A stretch of DNA of 42,478 nucleotides from an uncultured Gammaproteobacteria bacterium (GTDB taxonomy: Bacteria > Pseudomonadota > Gammaproteobacteria > Nitrosococcales > Methylophagaceae): contig CALCCU010000132.1 in assembly GCA_937900515.1 (NCBI GenBank), positions 1 through 42,478 of the forward strand, given 5' to 3'. Position numbers and translations under genes: made by a program. Of this stretch, positions 1 to 9,654 are shown piece after piece. Position 1 is the first letter of the stretch. The number at the start of each line of letters is the position of its first letter. The notes under the pieces are model-generated. The model was not told the DNA's origin. It searched no databases and worked only from the letters and a program-made list of their open reading frames with translations.

Positions 1-1
1 T

Positions 2-3000
2 ACTGCAACGGACGCCACTAATACTGAATTTTTAATAACATTTTCGTCAACCTTAGACGATCTCACCACTTATACACTAAATGTGGCTAGTCTTATTTCC
101 GCTGATGGATTAACCAGTGCACCGGTACAGCAAGAATTTTCTGTAAGCTCTGGAAATGGCTTACAAGCAGATTACTGGAACTATGATATCAATGGAAATG
201 GCTACCTATTTCCAACAACGGCACCAACAATCAGTCAAATTGATAGCGAAATAAACTTCAACTGGGCTTCAAACAGCCCCGTTACGGGAATAAATGCAGA
301 TCGCTACGCCGTGCGTTGGCAGGGCTCGATCCAAGCACCGGAAACAGGTAATTATACTTTTACCACTCGGTCAGATGATGGAGTCAGGCTCTGGGTTAAT
401 AATCAGCTAATAGTTGATAATTGGAATAATCATGGTGCGACTTATAATGACAGTCCATTAATTACACTGACTGCAGGCGAACGTTACACGATTAAAATGG
501 AATACTTTGAAAACGGTGGATTAGCAGTGGCCCAACTGTATTGGATAACACCATCCGATAGTACAAGACAGATTATCCCTCAGTCCGCACTATTTTCATG
601 CAACTTAAGCCCTAAAGCCGCCTACCTTTTTGATGAAGCTCGTTGGCAAGACAGTGTAAGTAATGAAGTATTAGATAGTAGTGGTAATGAACTTCATGGT
701 ATGGCAATCGATACTCGTCCTACTGCTGGCTTAGTATGTAATGCCGTCGATTTAACGGCAGACAGCTCAACAGACAGAGTTATTCTTGATCATCAAGCAC
801 TTGATAATGCCAATGATTTCACTATCTCGATTTGGGCAAAATCAGCCAGTACATCGAAAGATCAAACCTTTATCTCAGGCAGTAATGCATCAGAAGATAA
901 TGAGTTTTTGATGTTTTTTCGAAATAGAACGGGGTTTGCGCCTCACATAGATAATCAACAGCAATACCAAGATACCATTCCAACCATCGCTGATAATCAG
1001 TGGCATCATTACGTTTGGACCAGACAAGGCAGTAACAGCTGTTTTTTCCGTGATAGTGTTGAATTATCCTGTCGTACCGTCACTGACTCAATTATAGATA
1101 TTGATCCGAATGGACTAATCTTAGGGCAAGAACAAGAGTCAGTGAATGGAGACTTTGATATCTTCCAAGACTTTGAAGGGTTAATTGATGAATTACTTAT
1201 TTTTGATAAGGCTATATCAAGATCGAAAATACAAGAAATTTATACTAACAATCAAGCGGGTAAACGGTGGGACGGCAAAGCTATTAGCTGCCCCGCTCCT
1301 CTTGTTATTGATCACTTTAGACTCAGTTATAGCTCAAATGGGCTTACCTGTTTACCCTCCTCAGTAACTTTAAGTGCCTGTGAAAACTCTGATTGCAGCA
1401 GTTTATATACCCAATTAGTCGATGTAACACTCGCTGGGGCAGGCGAATGGTCGGTAAATCCAGTGAGTCTTACAGCAGGTACTAGTTCAGATCTAACATT
1501 TCAAGCCAGCGACGCAGGTGATACCAGCGTAGCCATCAGTGGCAGTAGTATTACTGCTAATAATGCACTTAAATGCTATCAAGATGATGTATTAGACACG
1601 AGCTGTACGATTCCTTTTTCAGAAGCAGGTTTTGTATTCGATGTACCGACAGTTACATCCTGTAAAACCTCAACTGATGTCACAATCCGTGCTGTACAGC
1701 TAGATCAAGAAACCAATCAATGTACAAGCGCATTAACAGGCAATCAATCGATTAATTTCTTTTCAAGCTATATCATCCCCGCATCAGGCTCGGTAGCCGT
1801 GGCCATTTCTGGTAATGATATTGAGACAACCTCTCCCGGCACAGCAGTGACGCTGACATTTAATGCCGATGGCGAAGCGACCTTTACTACCCAGTACGAT
1901 GATGCGGGTGAGATCAGGCTCGATGCGAGATATGATAATGGTGATGGCCTAACACTCAGCGGTAATGATAGGTTTGTCGCAAAACCTACTGCACTCTATG
2001 TCTACACAGACGAAGTAAATGCGAACTGTGATTCAGGGAGTTCAAGCTGTAGTCTATTTAAAAAAGCAGGTGAAAACTTTAACCTCAAAGTAAAAGCCGC
2101 CTGTTGGCAAAGTGATTTTGACAGCAATTATGCTGATAACCCAACAACACCTAATTTCGAACTCCCTTCAATTGGTGTGAGTAGCAATCTTGTCGCCCCA
2201 ACAGGAGGGAATAACGGTAGCATCGCAACAACTAATTTTGACTTTGCTAGTACTGATGATGGTATCCATACCATGAGCCAGTCAGTCAGCGAAGTCGGTG
2301 TTTTCACTTTCACTGTAAGTCCTCCGGCCTATTTAGGTGAAATGCTTACGGTTAAACTCAGCGAGAATATAGGTCGATTCTATCCTGATCATCTAGCGGT
2401 CAGTAGCCAAAATAATGGAGAATTTGGTAACCATAGTTGTGGAAGCTTTACTTATACAGGTCAGTCTTTTACATACCAGTCAGCACCAGAATTGACGATA
2501 TCAGCCTATAACGTAGCAGATATGGTGACCACAAACTATACGGGTGGCTTTGCTAAACTGTCGGTCTCTGATTTTTCTGTAGCACCACCAAGCACAGATG
2601 CCAATCAACTGGGTGCTGATAATACAAATCTTGTTAGTTTACTCTGGTCACCCAGCACACCCACACTAAGCGATAATAGTGATGGCAGCCACACCTTTCA
2701 GTTTAGTAATGACAGTTATCAATATGTAAAACAAAGTAACAGTCAAATAGCGCCTTTCAGCAATGCTATCAACCTAAGCTTCACGACAATTACTGACTCT
2801 GATGGCATTGAAACTCAATCATTGCCAGTTACATTACAACCTTCTGGAGAAACTATTCGCTTTGGACGCTTTGCAATTAGTAGTGCCCATGGCTCAGAAT
2901 TGATTGCCTTACCAATAACCTTAAGCGCTGAGTTTTTCAATGGCATTAACTGGGAAGACAATACAGTGGATCAATGTACCTCTCTCAATCTAAGTACACA

Positions 3001-3316
3001 CATGCAACTATCAAGCTCAATGCCCAGTAGCTGGCAAGCTGGCACAGCGACTATGACACTAGGTGAAGGCACTACTGTAGGAACATTAAGCAATAATGCT
3101 CCGTTCAGTAGTGGTAAAGCACTCTTAACTTTTTCAGCGCCAGGGGAAGATAATCGAGGATTTATCGATGTGCGTAGCTCTATTGCTACTAACTATAATT
3201 GGCTACTAGGTGATTATGATAGTGATGGTAACTATGATGATGAAGCGACAGGTAGAGCTAGTTTTGGCTTATTTAAAGGCAGTGAAAACATCATCTTTAT
3301 GCGTGAGCTATATTAA
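2..3316 (+). CDS. MshQ-like surface protein with PA14, LamG and DUF6701 regions (5' end outside window)
   Basis: The reading frame is open from base 2, so the gene starts upstream and only its last 1104 codons are seen. The first ~30 residues look like the end of an Ig-like repeat. Counting from the GTG at 83, residues ~26-170 form a PA14-type domain (RWQGSIQAPETGNYTF, then SDDGVRLWVNN). Residues ~175-395 form a LamG/concanavalin-like domain (FTISIWAK, DNQWHHYVWTR, FEGLIDELLIFD). From ~405 to the end lies the DUF6701 region typical of MSHA-biogenesis MshQ, starting CPAPLVIDHFRL and ending with the usual SFGLFKGSENIIFMREL. In MSHA pilus clusters MshQ is the last large gene, so pilus genes may lie upstream. 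It is presumably exported; the signal peptide is not in the window. It ends 6 bases before the convergent tmcA. Confidence 0.85.
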   Translation, partial: TATDATNTEFLITFSSTLDDLTTYTLNVASLISADGLTSAPVQQEFSVSSGNGLQADYWNYDINGNGYLFPTTAPTISQIDSEINFNWASNSPVTGINADRYAVRWQGSIQAPETGNYTFTTRSDDGVRLWVNNQLIVDNWNNHGATYNDSPLITLTAGERYTIKMEYFENGGLAVAQLYWITPSDSTRQIIPQSALFSCNLSPKAAYLFDEARWQDSVSNEVLDSSGNELHGMAIDTRPTAGLVCNAVDLTADSSTDRVILDHQALDNANDFTISIWAKSASTSKDQTFISGSNASEDNEFLMFFRNRTGFAPHIDNQQQYQDTIPTIADNQWHHYVWTRQGSNSCFFRDSVELSCRTVTDSIIDIDPNGLILGQEQESVNGDFDIFQDFEGLIDELLIFDKAISRSKIQEIYTNNQAGKRWDGKAISCPAPLVIDHFRLSYSSNGLTCLPSSVTLSACENSDCSSLYTQLVDVTLAGAGEWSVNPVSLTAGTSSDLTFQASDAGDTSVAISGSSITANNALKCYQDDVLDTSCTIPFSEAGFVFDVPTVTSCKTSTDVTIRAVQLDQETNQCTSALTGNQSINFFSSYIIPASGSVAVAISGNDIETTSPGTAVTLTFNADGEATFTTQYDDAGEIRLDARYDNGDGLTLSGNDRFVAKPTALYVYTDEVNANCDSGSSSCSLFKKAGENFNLKVKAACWQSDFDSNYADNPTTPNFELPSIGVSSNLVAPTGGNNGSIATTNFDFASTDDGIHTMSQSVSEVGVFTFTVSPPAYLGEMLTVKLSENIGRFYPDHLAVSSQNNGEFGNHSCGSFTYTGQSFTYQSAPELTISAYNVADMVTTNYTGGFAKLSVSDFSVAPPSTDANQLGADNTNLVSLLWSPSTPTLSDNSDGSHTFQFSNDSYQYVKQSNSQIAPFSNAINLSFTTITDSDGIETQSLPVTLQPSGETIRFGRFAISSAHGSELIALPITLSAEFFNGINWEDNTVDQCTSLNLSTHMQLSSSMPSSWQAGTATMTLGEGTTVGTLSNNAPFSSGKALLTFSAPGEDNRGFIDVRSSIATNYNWLLGDYDSDGNYDDEATGRASFGLFKGSENIIFMRELY

Positions 3317-3322
3317 TATTTT

Positions 3323-5356
3323 TCACTGACATAGACAGGATATCGCCTCACGCAGTTCTGAGATAACTTCAGCTTTACCGCGGTAAGATAAACGTTTTGC
3401 AACTTCTGATACTGCATGCTGTTGTAATACTAATAGAATACATAACGCTTGATGCTGTGAACTTAATTTCAAAAACACTGGTTGTGATACCCATGCCGAT
3501 ATCGCTTGTCTCAAGGTGTAGTGACAGACATCATAGCCTCGCTGCCTATAAGCAAACGCTTTAATTTCATGCCAGTCACTGTCTGATAATAGGCCTGTAT
3601 CTCGAGCCAATAATTGTGAGATGCGTGTTACTAACTCTGGTTTTAAATATTGAAACTCATGCTGTAATAATGAGGACCACTGTTCGGTAAATCGACTCAC
3701 TGCTTGGCTTGCTAACATCTCCGCTTGTTGCGTCAATGGCTTTAACATCAGCATCGCATGACTACCGCTGACATCATCGTGCTGCAACCCTAAACGAACA
3801 GGCATGAAAGTGCATTGATGCCAAAACCCAATAACCTCAGTACTGCTGGCAAAACTAGCCCCCATAAAGTCTTTCTTATCCTGAGTCGCACTTATGAGTA
3901 AATGTCGAACAAATTGTTGCCCGATAGTTTGTCCTTGCAGCAAAGGATGAACAGCGATGCGAATAATGCGTCGATAACGATACTTACCCGCATCAACCAT
4001 ACCTGTATGTGCTAATAATGATTGTGGTAATAAATGGCCATTTAGGCGACGTTCGCCACAATAAATAGCATCAGCCAATTCAGGTGCTAATTCACCCTCT
4101 TCGACACACACACTACAGGCTATAATCTGCCCATTAAAGTGCATGATATAGACTGAAATATCATCGCGATCTAACAACATCATTAAATCAGAAGGTCGAG
4201 TTCGATAATGCGCCTGTACCAGTAAGCCAAATAAAGCACGCAACATCGTTTCATCACTTACTAAGCGGCGCGGTCCTACTTGTTCAAACTGGCATTCTGA
4301 AGGCTCAAAACCTGTCATTGATTCAACTGTTGGAGGTGTCGCATTGAGTAGTAAAGCATCGAAACTAAACTTTTCCAGCGCGTCATCTTCTCGCCAACGA
4401 ACTGGCTGTTCAATATGAAACTCTTTCCAACTAGGAGTCAGTTCATCTAATGTTTGTTTGAAACGAACGATGAAGCCCTTTCCGGTTCCTTCATAACCAT
4501 GAATTGTGCTTGAAAAAACGAGTCGAGAAAATTTTGCCAGCAGTTGCTCTAACATCTGTACAGGAATCGCAGCAGCTTCATCCACCAGCACAATATCAGC
4601 TTTGATATCACTTTCTATCAATAGATCCGGAGCGATAAACTGAATAACCCCGTTGCCCGATGATAGCTTTCCTTTTGCATCGGTGGCATCTGGTAATGCA
4701 TAGCACGCATGAGAAAAAATCGTTTCTGCACAAGATAAACTTGGTGCAGTAACAATAATCGACTGTTTACCTTGCTTAATCAATTCGGCGGCCGCCATTC
4801 CTAGTGCTGCTGATTTACCTCGCCCACGATCTGCAGATAAAACTAAAGGGCGACGGCGGTGACCATGAACAACATGTAAGATTGCATTGATCGCAGTAGT
4901 TTGGTCTGTGGTAGGAATGATTTTCTCTGATTCAAGCTTTGAAACTGGAGCCAACAAGCTATGGACTTCATCACCTTGCTGAATGCTTTGCATAGATTTA
5001 TTCTGAGAACAAAACATATCGGCAATATGACTAAATCGTTGTAACCATAGAGACTCAGTCATGGTCTTAGGCAGCAATACTAATAACGCTCCACCCGCCT
5101 TAATTGTGCCGACAATAGCGCCGAAGCTATCGGCGTTAAGACTAGTCGTCGCATCAAAGACAACCGCATCGAACTCTTTGCCTAATTGCTTTTGAGCTTG
5201 TTTTTGAGAGATGGTTTGGTAAACAGAATCAGGCTCAACATAGTCTGATAAATAAATAACACCTTGTTTATCAAAACTAGCCAATAAGGTATGAGCTGCA
5301 TTACGTCCCCAGTCAATATCACCTTTTAAGAAAACACATTGGCGTTGGGTCATCAT
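3323..5356 (-). CDS. tmcA: tRNA(Met) cytidine acetyltransferase TmcA
   Basis: Makes N4-acetylcytidine at the wobble base of elongator tRNA-Met, using acetyl-CoA and ATP. The 677-residue protein has the family order: N-terminal DUF1726-like region, an RNA-helicase-like ATPase with Walker A (SADRGRGKSAALG, residues ~174-186) and Walker B (VLVDEAAAIP, ~256-265), then a GNAT acetyltransferase region (RIAVHPLLQGQTIGQQFV) and a C-terminal tRNA-binding part. The start is ATGATG at 5356, which has no clear ribosome-binding site and leaves the protein about 19 residues shorter at the N-terminus than E. coli TmcA as I recall it. A small frame ending exactly over this start resembles the missing part (see 5353-5409). 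Convergent with the MshQ-like gene. Confidence 0.93.
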   Translation of the reverse strand: MMTQRQCVFLKGDIDWGRNAAHTLLASFDKQGVIYLSDYVEPDSVYQTISQKQAQKQLGKEFDAVVFDATTSLNADSFGAIVGTIKAGGALLVLLPKTMTESLWLQRFSHIADMFCSQNKSMQSIQQGDEVHSLLAPVSKLESEKIIPTTDQTTAINAILHVVHGHRRRPLVLSADRGRGKSAALGMAAAELIKQGKQSIIVTAPSLSCAETIFSHACYALPDATDAKGKLSSGNGVIQFIAPDLLIESDIKADIVLVDEAAAIPVQMLEQLLAKFSRLVFSSTIHGYEGTGKGFIVRFKQTLDELTPSWKEFHIEQPVRWREDDALEKFSFDALLLNATPPTVESMTGFEPSECQFEQVGPRRLVSDETMLRALFGLLVQAHYRTRPSDLMMLLDRDDISVYIMHFNGQIIACSVCVEEGELAPELADAIYCGERRLNGHLLPQSLLAHTGMVDAGKYRYRRIIRIAVHPLLQGQTIGQQFVRHLLISATQDKKDFMGASFASSTEVIGFWHQCTFMPVRLGLQHDDVSGSHAMLMLKPLTQQAEMLASQAVSRFTEQWSSLLQHEFQYLKPELVTRISQLLARDTGLLSDSDWHEIKAFAYRQRGYDVCHYTLRQAISAWVSQPVFLKLSSQHQALCILLVLQQHAVSEVAKRLSYRGKAEVISELREAISCLCQ

Positions 5357-5409
5357 TGTTTTAGCAACTGAACAATAATTTTTTTAAGCATCGAGTTGTC
5401 TGCATCCAT
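5353..5409 (-). other. 18-codon frame overlapping the tmcA start: leader peptide or displaced TmcA N-terminus
   Basis: Reads MDADNSMLKKIIVQLLKQ and stops at a TGA that overlaps the ATGATG of tmcA. A GAGGAAAAA ribosome-binding site lies just upstream, whereas tmcA itself lacks one. The end of the peptide followed by the tmcA start (IVQLLKQ, then TQRQCVFLKG) resembles the normal first helix and strand of TmcA. One missing base in the AAAACAATG stretch would separate the two frames. Alternatively it is a genuine leader that couples tmcA translation. Confidence 0.4.
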
Positions 5410-5454
5410 GATCTTTTTCCTCAACCGTCGTGTGACCTCTTGTTAGAAATGGAT

Positions 5455-5481
5455 TTACAAGGGTTTCATCAAAAGTAACAT
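5455..5481 (-). other. 8-codon mini-frame with strong ribosome-binding site
   Basis: ATG at 5481 reads MLLLMKPL then TAA. It is preceded by GGAAAGGAG (5491-5499) at good spacing. The 5410-5558 stretch otherwise shows nothing recognisable. Translation is unproven; it may be a leader peptide or chance. Confidence 0.2.
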
Positions 5482-5558
5482 CGAGGTTCACTCCTTTCCA
5501 TTATCCCCTGCATTTATTCTCTAGTCACTTAAGCTGCCATAGACAATAAACTAATCCA

Positions 5559-5774
5559 TCAATAATGCGGCGGTATCTCATGCTGCTGACCATTACCCTG
5601 ATGCATTGAAGTTTGCATCGTGCTCATTTGTACTTTCAAAGTTTCAATCGCTAATTCAAGCTTGGCTATTTGATCTTGCTGACCGATAATCACTTGGTTC
5701 AAATCTTCCAATAAACCATCTTGAAATGATAGCTTCATCTGCAAGTCGATAATGTCTTCTTGAGTATTTGCCAT
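5559..5774 (-). CDS. slyX: SlyX family protein
   Basis: A 71-residue, heptad-rich coiled-coil protein (residues ~5-55, QEDIIDLQMKLSFQDGLLED) ending in the family signature EIPPHY. The length is normal for SlyX. The molecular role of SlyX is not established; in E. coli the gene lies near slyD. The start ATG overlaps the metH stop (TAATG), so translation is probably coupled to metH. There is a 202-base gap to tmcA downstream. Confidence 0.88.
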   Translation of the reverse strand: MANTQEDIIDLQMKLSFQDGLLEDLNQVIIGQQDQIAKLELAIETLKVQMSTMQTSMHQGNGQQHEIPPHY

Positions 5775-8700
5775 TAATCATCACCATCATAAGATAAAGC
5801 TGGTGATAACCAACGTTCGGCTGTTGCCATATCCCAACCTTTACGAGCCGCATAGTCTTCAACTTGGTCTTGATCAATTTTACCCAAACCAAAATAACGT
5901 GATTCTGGATGTGCAAAATAGAAACCACTCACTGCAGCGGTAGGCAACATGGCAAAACTTTCTGTAATTGTAATACCTGCATTTTTCTCAGGGTCTAATA
6001 GCTGCCACAATAAGCCTTTCTCAGTATGATCAGGGCAAGCTGGATAACCTGGCGCAGGTCGAATACCTTGGTACTTTTCATCAATCAGCGCTTCATTATC
6101 TAAAGATTCATCAGCAACATAGCCCCAATAATCTTTACGTACTAATTCATGTAAACGTTCTGCAAATGCTTCGGCTAAACGATCAGCCAATGCTTTCAAC
6201 ATAATGCTTTGATAATCATCGTGATCGTTTTCAAACCTAGCCACATGCTCATCAATACCCATGCCTGCAGTCACGGCAAATGAACCGATATAATCGTTAA
6301 CGCCACTTTCTTTTGGAGCGATAAAATCAGCTAATGCAGCATTTGGACGACCAGGTGGACGTTCAGTTTGCTGGCGTAAACTGTGTAAGTTCATTAATAC
6401 TTCGCTACGACTATCATCTGTGTAGACTTCAATATCATCATCACCGACACTATTTGCTGGGAAGAAACCAAATACTGCATTTGCTTGCAGCCATTTTTCA
6501 TCAATAATCTTCGTTAACATAGCCTTTGCATCACGGAATAAATTAGTCGCATGCTCACCGACAATTTCATCTTCCAAAATACGAGGATACTTACCTGCTA
6601 ATTCCCAAGATTGGAAAAATGGCGTCCAATCAATACGCTCAACTAAGTCTTCAAGTGGGTAACTTTCCAAAGTTTGCACACCTAAGGTTTTAGGCACTGT
6701 CACTTTATATGCAGCCCAATCAATTTTGGTTTTATTTGCACGAGCATCAGCAATCGTTAATTGTCTACGTGTGCTCTTACGGCCTTTGTGGCGCGCACGT
6801 TTTTCGGCGTAATCTGCTTTTATTTTAGCTACAAAATCATCACGTGAATCCACGCCTACTAAACTTTGTGCCACACCGACTGCACGAGAAGCATCTTTCA
6901 CATATACACTACAGCCATGGTAGTTTTGCTCAATTTTCACAGCAGTATGAATCAATGATGTCGTTGCACCGCCAATCATTACTGGAATATCAAAACCTAG
7001 GCGTTCCATTTCTTTGGCTACATGCACCATTTCATCTAATGAAGGAGTAATTAGGCCTGATAGACCAATGATATCGACGTTTTCTTCTTTCGCAACTTCA
7101 AGGATTTTAGCGGCTGGAACCATTACACCTAAATCAATGATTTCAAAGTTATTGCATTGTAAGACCACGCCAACAATATTTTTACCAATATCGTGAACAT
7201 CACCTTTAACGGTTGCCATTAAAATCTTACCGTTATTTTTGCTAGTATCGCCTTCTTCTTTTTCATCTTCGATAAACGGCATCAAATACGCCACCGCTTT
7301 CTTCATTACCCTGGCAGATTTAACTACTTGGGGTAAAAACATCTTACCAGCACCGAATAAGTCACCGACAACGTTCATGCCATCCATTAAAGAACCTTCG
7401 ATAACATGTAATGGCTTGGCTGCATTTTGACGTGCTAGCTCAGTGTCTTCATCGATGAATTCAGTAATACCTTTGACTAAGGCATGTTCTAAACGCTTTT
7501 CAACGGGCCAACTGCGCCATTCTAAATCTTCTTTTTTCTCAACGGCTTTACCGTCACCTTTGTATTTTTCAGCAATATCTAATAAACGTTCAGTCGCATC
7601 ATCACGACGATTCAGCACCACATCTTCAACTCGCTCACGTAGCTCTTCCGGTAAATCATCGTAAATAGCTAATTGACCTGCATTGACAATCCCCATATCC
7701 ATACCTGCTTTAACAGCATGATATAAAAATACAGCATGAATCGCTTCACGAATCGGGTTATTACCACGGAAAGAGAACGACACATTAGATACGCCACCAC
7801 TAATCATCGCATGAGGAAGTGATTGCTTAATATCTTTAACCGCTTCAATAAAATCAACGGCGTAATTATTATGCTCATCGATACCTGTTGCGATAGCAAA
7901 AATATTAGGATCGAAAATGATATCTTCTGGAGGGAAGCCAACTTGCTTGGTTAAAATCTCATAGGAACGAGTACAAATTTCACGCTTGCGTTCACGCGTA
8001 TCTGCTTGCCCCACTTCATCAAACGCCATCACAATCACAGCGGCGCCATAACGACGAACTAGTTTCGCTTGTTCAATGAATTTTTCTTCGCCCTCTTTCA
8101 TGCTAATCGAGTTAACAATACCTTTACCCTGAATACATTTAAGGCCTGCTTCAATGACTTCCCATTTTGATGAGTCAATCATGATCGGCACACGGCTAAT
8201 ATCAGGTTCAGAAGCTATCAAATTTAAAAAGGTAACCATGGCTTCTTGCGAATCCAACATACCCTCATCCATATTGATATCAATAATAGGTGCACCGCTC
8301 TCTACTTGTTGCCTCGCAACATCTAGCGCTGCATCATAATCGCCTTCTTTAATCAAACGCGCAAAACGTGCGGAACCAGTTACATTAGTACGTTCGCCCA
8401 CGTTGACATACAAGCTATCGGCAGTGATATTAAAAGGTTCTAGACCACTTAAACGGCAATGGTGCTTGTTTTCTACTGGCACTCGAGGCGCTAAACCTTT
8501 AACCGCTTCAGCAATCGCCTTAATATGTACAGGTGAGGTTCCACAACAACCACCTACAATATTTAAAAAGCCACTCTCAGCCCACTCTTTCATTTGTTTT
8601 GCCATAACTTCTGGCGACTCATCATACTCACCAAATTCATTTGGTAAGCCTGCATTAGCATGAGCACTTACATGACACGTAACATGATTAGATAACTCTT

Positions 8701-9475
8701 CAATATATTGGCGTAACTGTTCTGCACCCAAGGCACAGTTCAAACCGATACTAATCGGATTTGTATGAGCAAGTGAATTCCAAAACGCTTCTGCCGTTTG
8801 GCCTGACAATGTTCGGCCACTGGCATCCGTGATCGTGCCTGAAATCATAATTGGTAAGCTAATATCATGCTGCTCAAAATACGTTTCAATCGCAAATAAA
8901 GCCGCTTTAGCATTTAAGGTATCGAAGATAGTTTCAACCAATAAAATATCAGCTCCACCATCCACCAAACCTGCGATAGCTTCTAAGTAGGATTCAACTA
9001 ATTCATCATAACTAACATTACGATAACCAGGATTGTTTACATCTGGAGAAATACTAGCCGTACGGTTTGTAGGACCTAATACACCTGCTACAAAACGCGG
9101 TTTATCAGGGGTTTTCTCCGTAAACTCATTAGCAACAGCGCGCGCTAATTCAGCCGAGGTTTTATTTAACTCATACACCAAGGCTTCCATCTGATAATCA
9201 GCCATCGCGATAGATGTGCCATTAAATGTATTCGTTTCAACAATATCGGCACCGGCTTCATAATAAGCTCGGTGAATATCACTGATAATTTTAGGCTGTG
9301 TTAGTGATAGTAAGTCATTGTTTCCTTTAACATCACAACCATGTTCAGCAAACCGTTCGCCACGGTAATCGTCTTCTTCTAACTTATAACTTTGAATCAT
9401 CGTGCCCATGGCACCATCAAGAATCAGAATACGTTGTGTTAATAATTGGTGAATTTGATGAGTTGTTGCAGTCAA
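5774..9475 (-). CDS. metH: Cobalamin-dependent methionine synthase MetH
   Basis: Transfers a methyl group from 5-methyltetrahydrofolate to homocysteine through cobalamin, in the cytoplasm. All modules are present in 1233 residues: homocysteine domain with the three zinc ligands C247 (LNCALG) and C310/C311 (GGCCGTSP); pterin-binding domain ~350-620; cap ~650-740; B12 domain with [11 protein letters not shown] and the cobalt-ligand His761; and the reactivation domain ending with [15 protein letters not shown] (S-adenosylmethionine site). The length matches the family. No cobalamin riboswitch is visible in the short upstream region. The gene is divergent from the PhoH-like gene and followed by the overlapping slyX. 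Confidence 0.98.
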   Translation of the reverse strand: MTATTHQIHQLLTQRILILDGAMGTMIQSYKLEEDDYRGERFAEHGCDVKGNNDLLSLTQPKIISDIHRAYYEAGADIVETNTFNGTSIAMADYQMEALVYELNKTSAELARAVANEFTEKTPDKPRFVAGVLGPTNRTASISPDVNNPGYRNVSYDELVESYLEAIAGLVDGGADILLVETIFDTLNAKAALFAIETYFEQHDISLPIMISGTITDASGRTLSGQTAEAFWNSLAHTNPISIGLNCALGAEQLRQYIEELSNHVTCHVSAHANAGLPNEFGEYDESPEVMAKQMKEWAESGFLNIVGGCCGTSPVHIKAIAEAVKGLAPRVPVENKHHCRLSGLEPFNITADSLYVNVGERTNVTGSARFARLIKEGDYDAALDVARQQVESGAPIIDINMDEGMLDSQEAMVTFLNLIASEPDISRVPIMIDSSKWEVIEAGLKCIQGKGIVNSISMKEGEEKFIEQAKLVRRYGAAVIVMAFDEVGQADTRERKREICTRSYEILTKQVGFPPEDIIFDPNIFAIATGIDEHNNYAVDFIEAVKDIKQSLPHAMISGGVSNVSFSFRGNNPIREAIHAVFLYHAVKAGMDMGIVNAGQLAIYDDLPEELRERVEDVVLNRRDDATERLLDIAEKYKGDGKAVEKKEDLEWRSWPVEKRLEHALVKGITEFIDEDTELARQNAAKPLHVIEGSLMDGMNVVGDLFGAGKMFLPQVVKSARVMKKAVAYLMPFIEDEKEEGDTSKNNGKILMATVKGDVHDIGKNIVGVVLQCNNFEIIDLGVMVPAAKILEVAKEENVDIIGLSGLITPSLDEMVHVAKEMERLGFDIPVMIGGATTSLIHTAVKIEQNYHGCSVYVKDASRAVGVAQSLVGVDSRDDFVAKIKADYAEKRARHKGRKSTRRQLTIADARANKTKIDWAAYKVTVPKTLGVQTLESYPLEDLVERIDWTPFFQSWELAGKYPRILEDEIVGEHATNLFRDAKAMLTKIIDEKWLQANAVFGFFPANSVGDDDIEVYTDDSRSEVLMNLHSLRQQTERPPGRPNAALADFIAPKESGVNDYIGSFAVTAGMGIDEHVARFENDHDDYQSIMLKALADRLAEAFAERLHELVRKDYWGYVADESLDNEALIDEKYQGIRPAPGYPACPDHTEKGLLWQLLDPEKNAGITITESFAMLPTAAVSGFYFAHPESRYFGLGKIDQDQVEDYAARKGWDMATAERWLSPALSYDGDD

Positions 9476-9579
9476 AATGAAAAGTCCTATTGACGAAAAG
9501 TTCTAAAAATAACAGATTATTATATCAGAATGGTTGTTCTTTATTTCGATATCAAGAAAGCCGATATTACATCTTGTAT

Positions 9580-9596
9580 TCTCAAATAAATTGAGA
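9580..9596. promoter_or_regulatory. Inverted repeat in metH/phoH divergent region
   Basis: TCTCAA-ATAAA-TTGAGA is a 6-bp dyad with a 5-base spacer in the 179-base region between the divergent metH and PhoH-like starts. It could be an operator, but it does not clearly match the MetR or MetJ consensus. Low confidence. Confidence 0.2.
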
Positions 9597-9654
9597 CCAT
9601 AATCGTCTATGAAAACAGTGTTGGTCTAAAGTTCTAACTGAATAAGGAATATTG

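Noticed and set aside
6844-8663. Several plus-strand frames of 60-86 codons within metH
   Set aside because: They are antisense shadows of a fully conserved enzyme, with no ribosome-binding sites or domains of their own.
9476-9654. Cobalamin or SAM riboswitch upstream of metH
   Set aside because: The region is short and AT-rich, and lacks the conserved B12-box or SAM-box elements.
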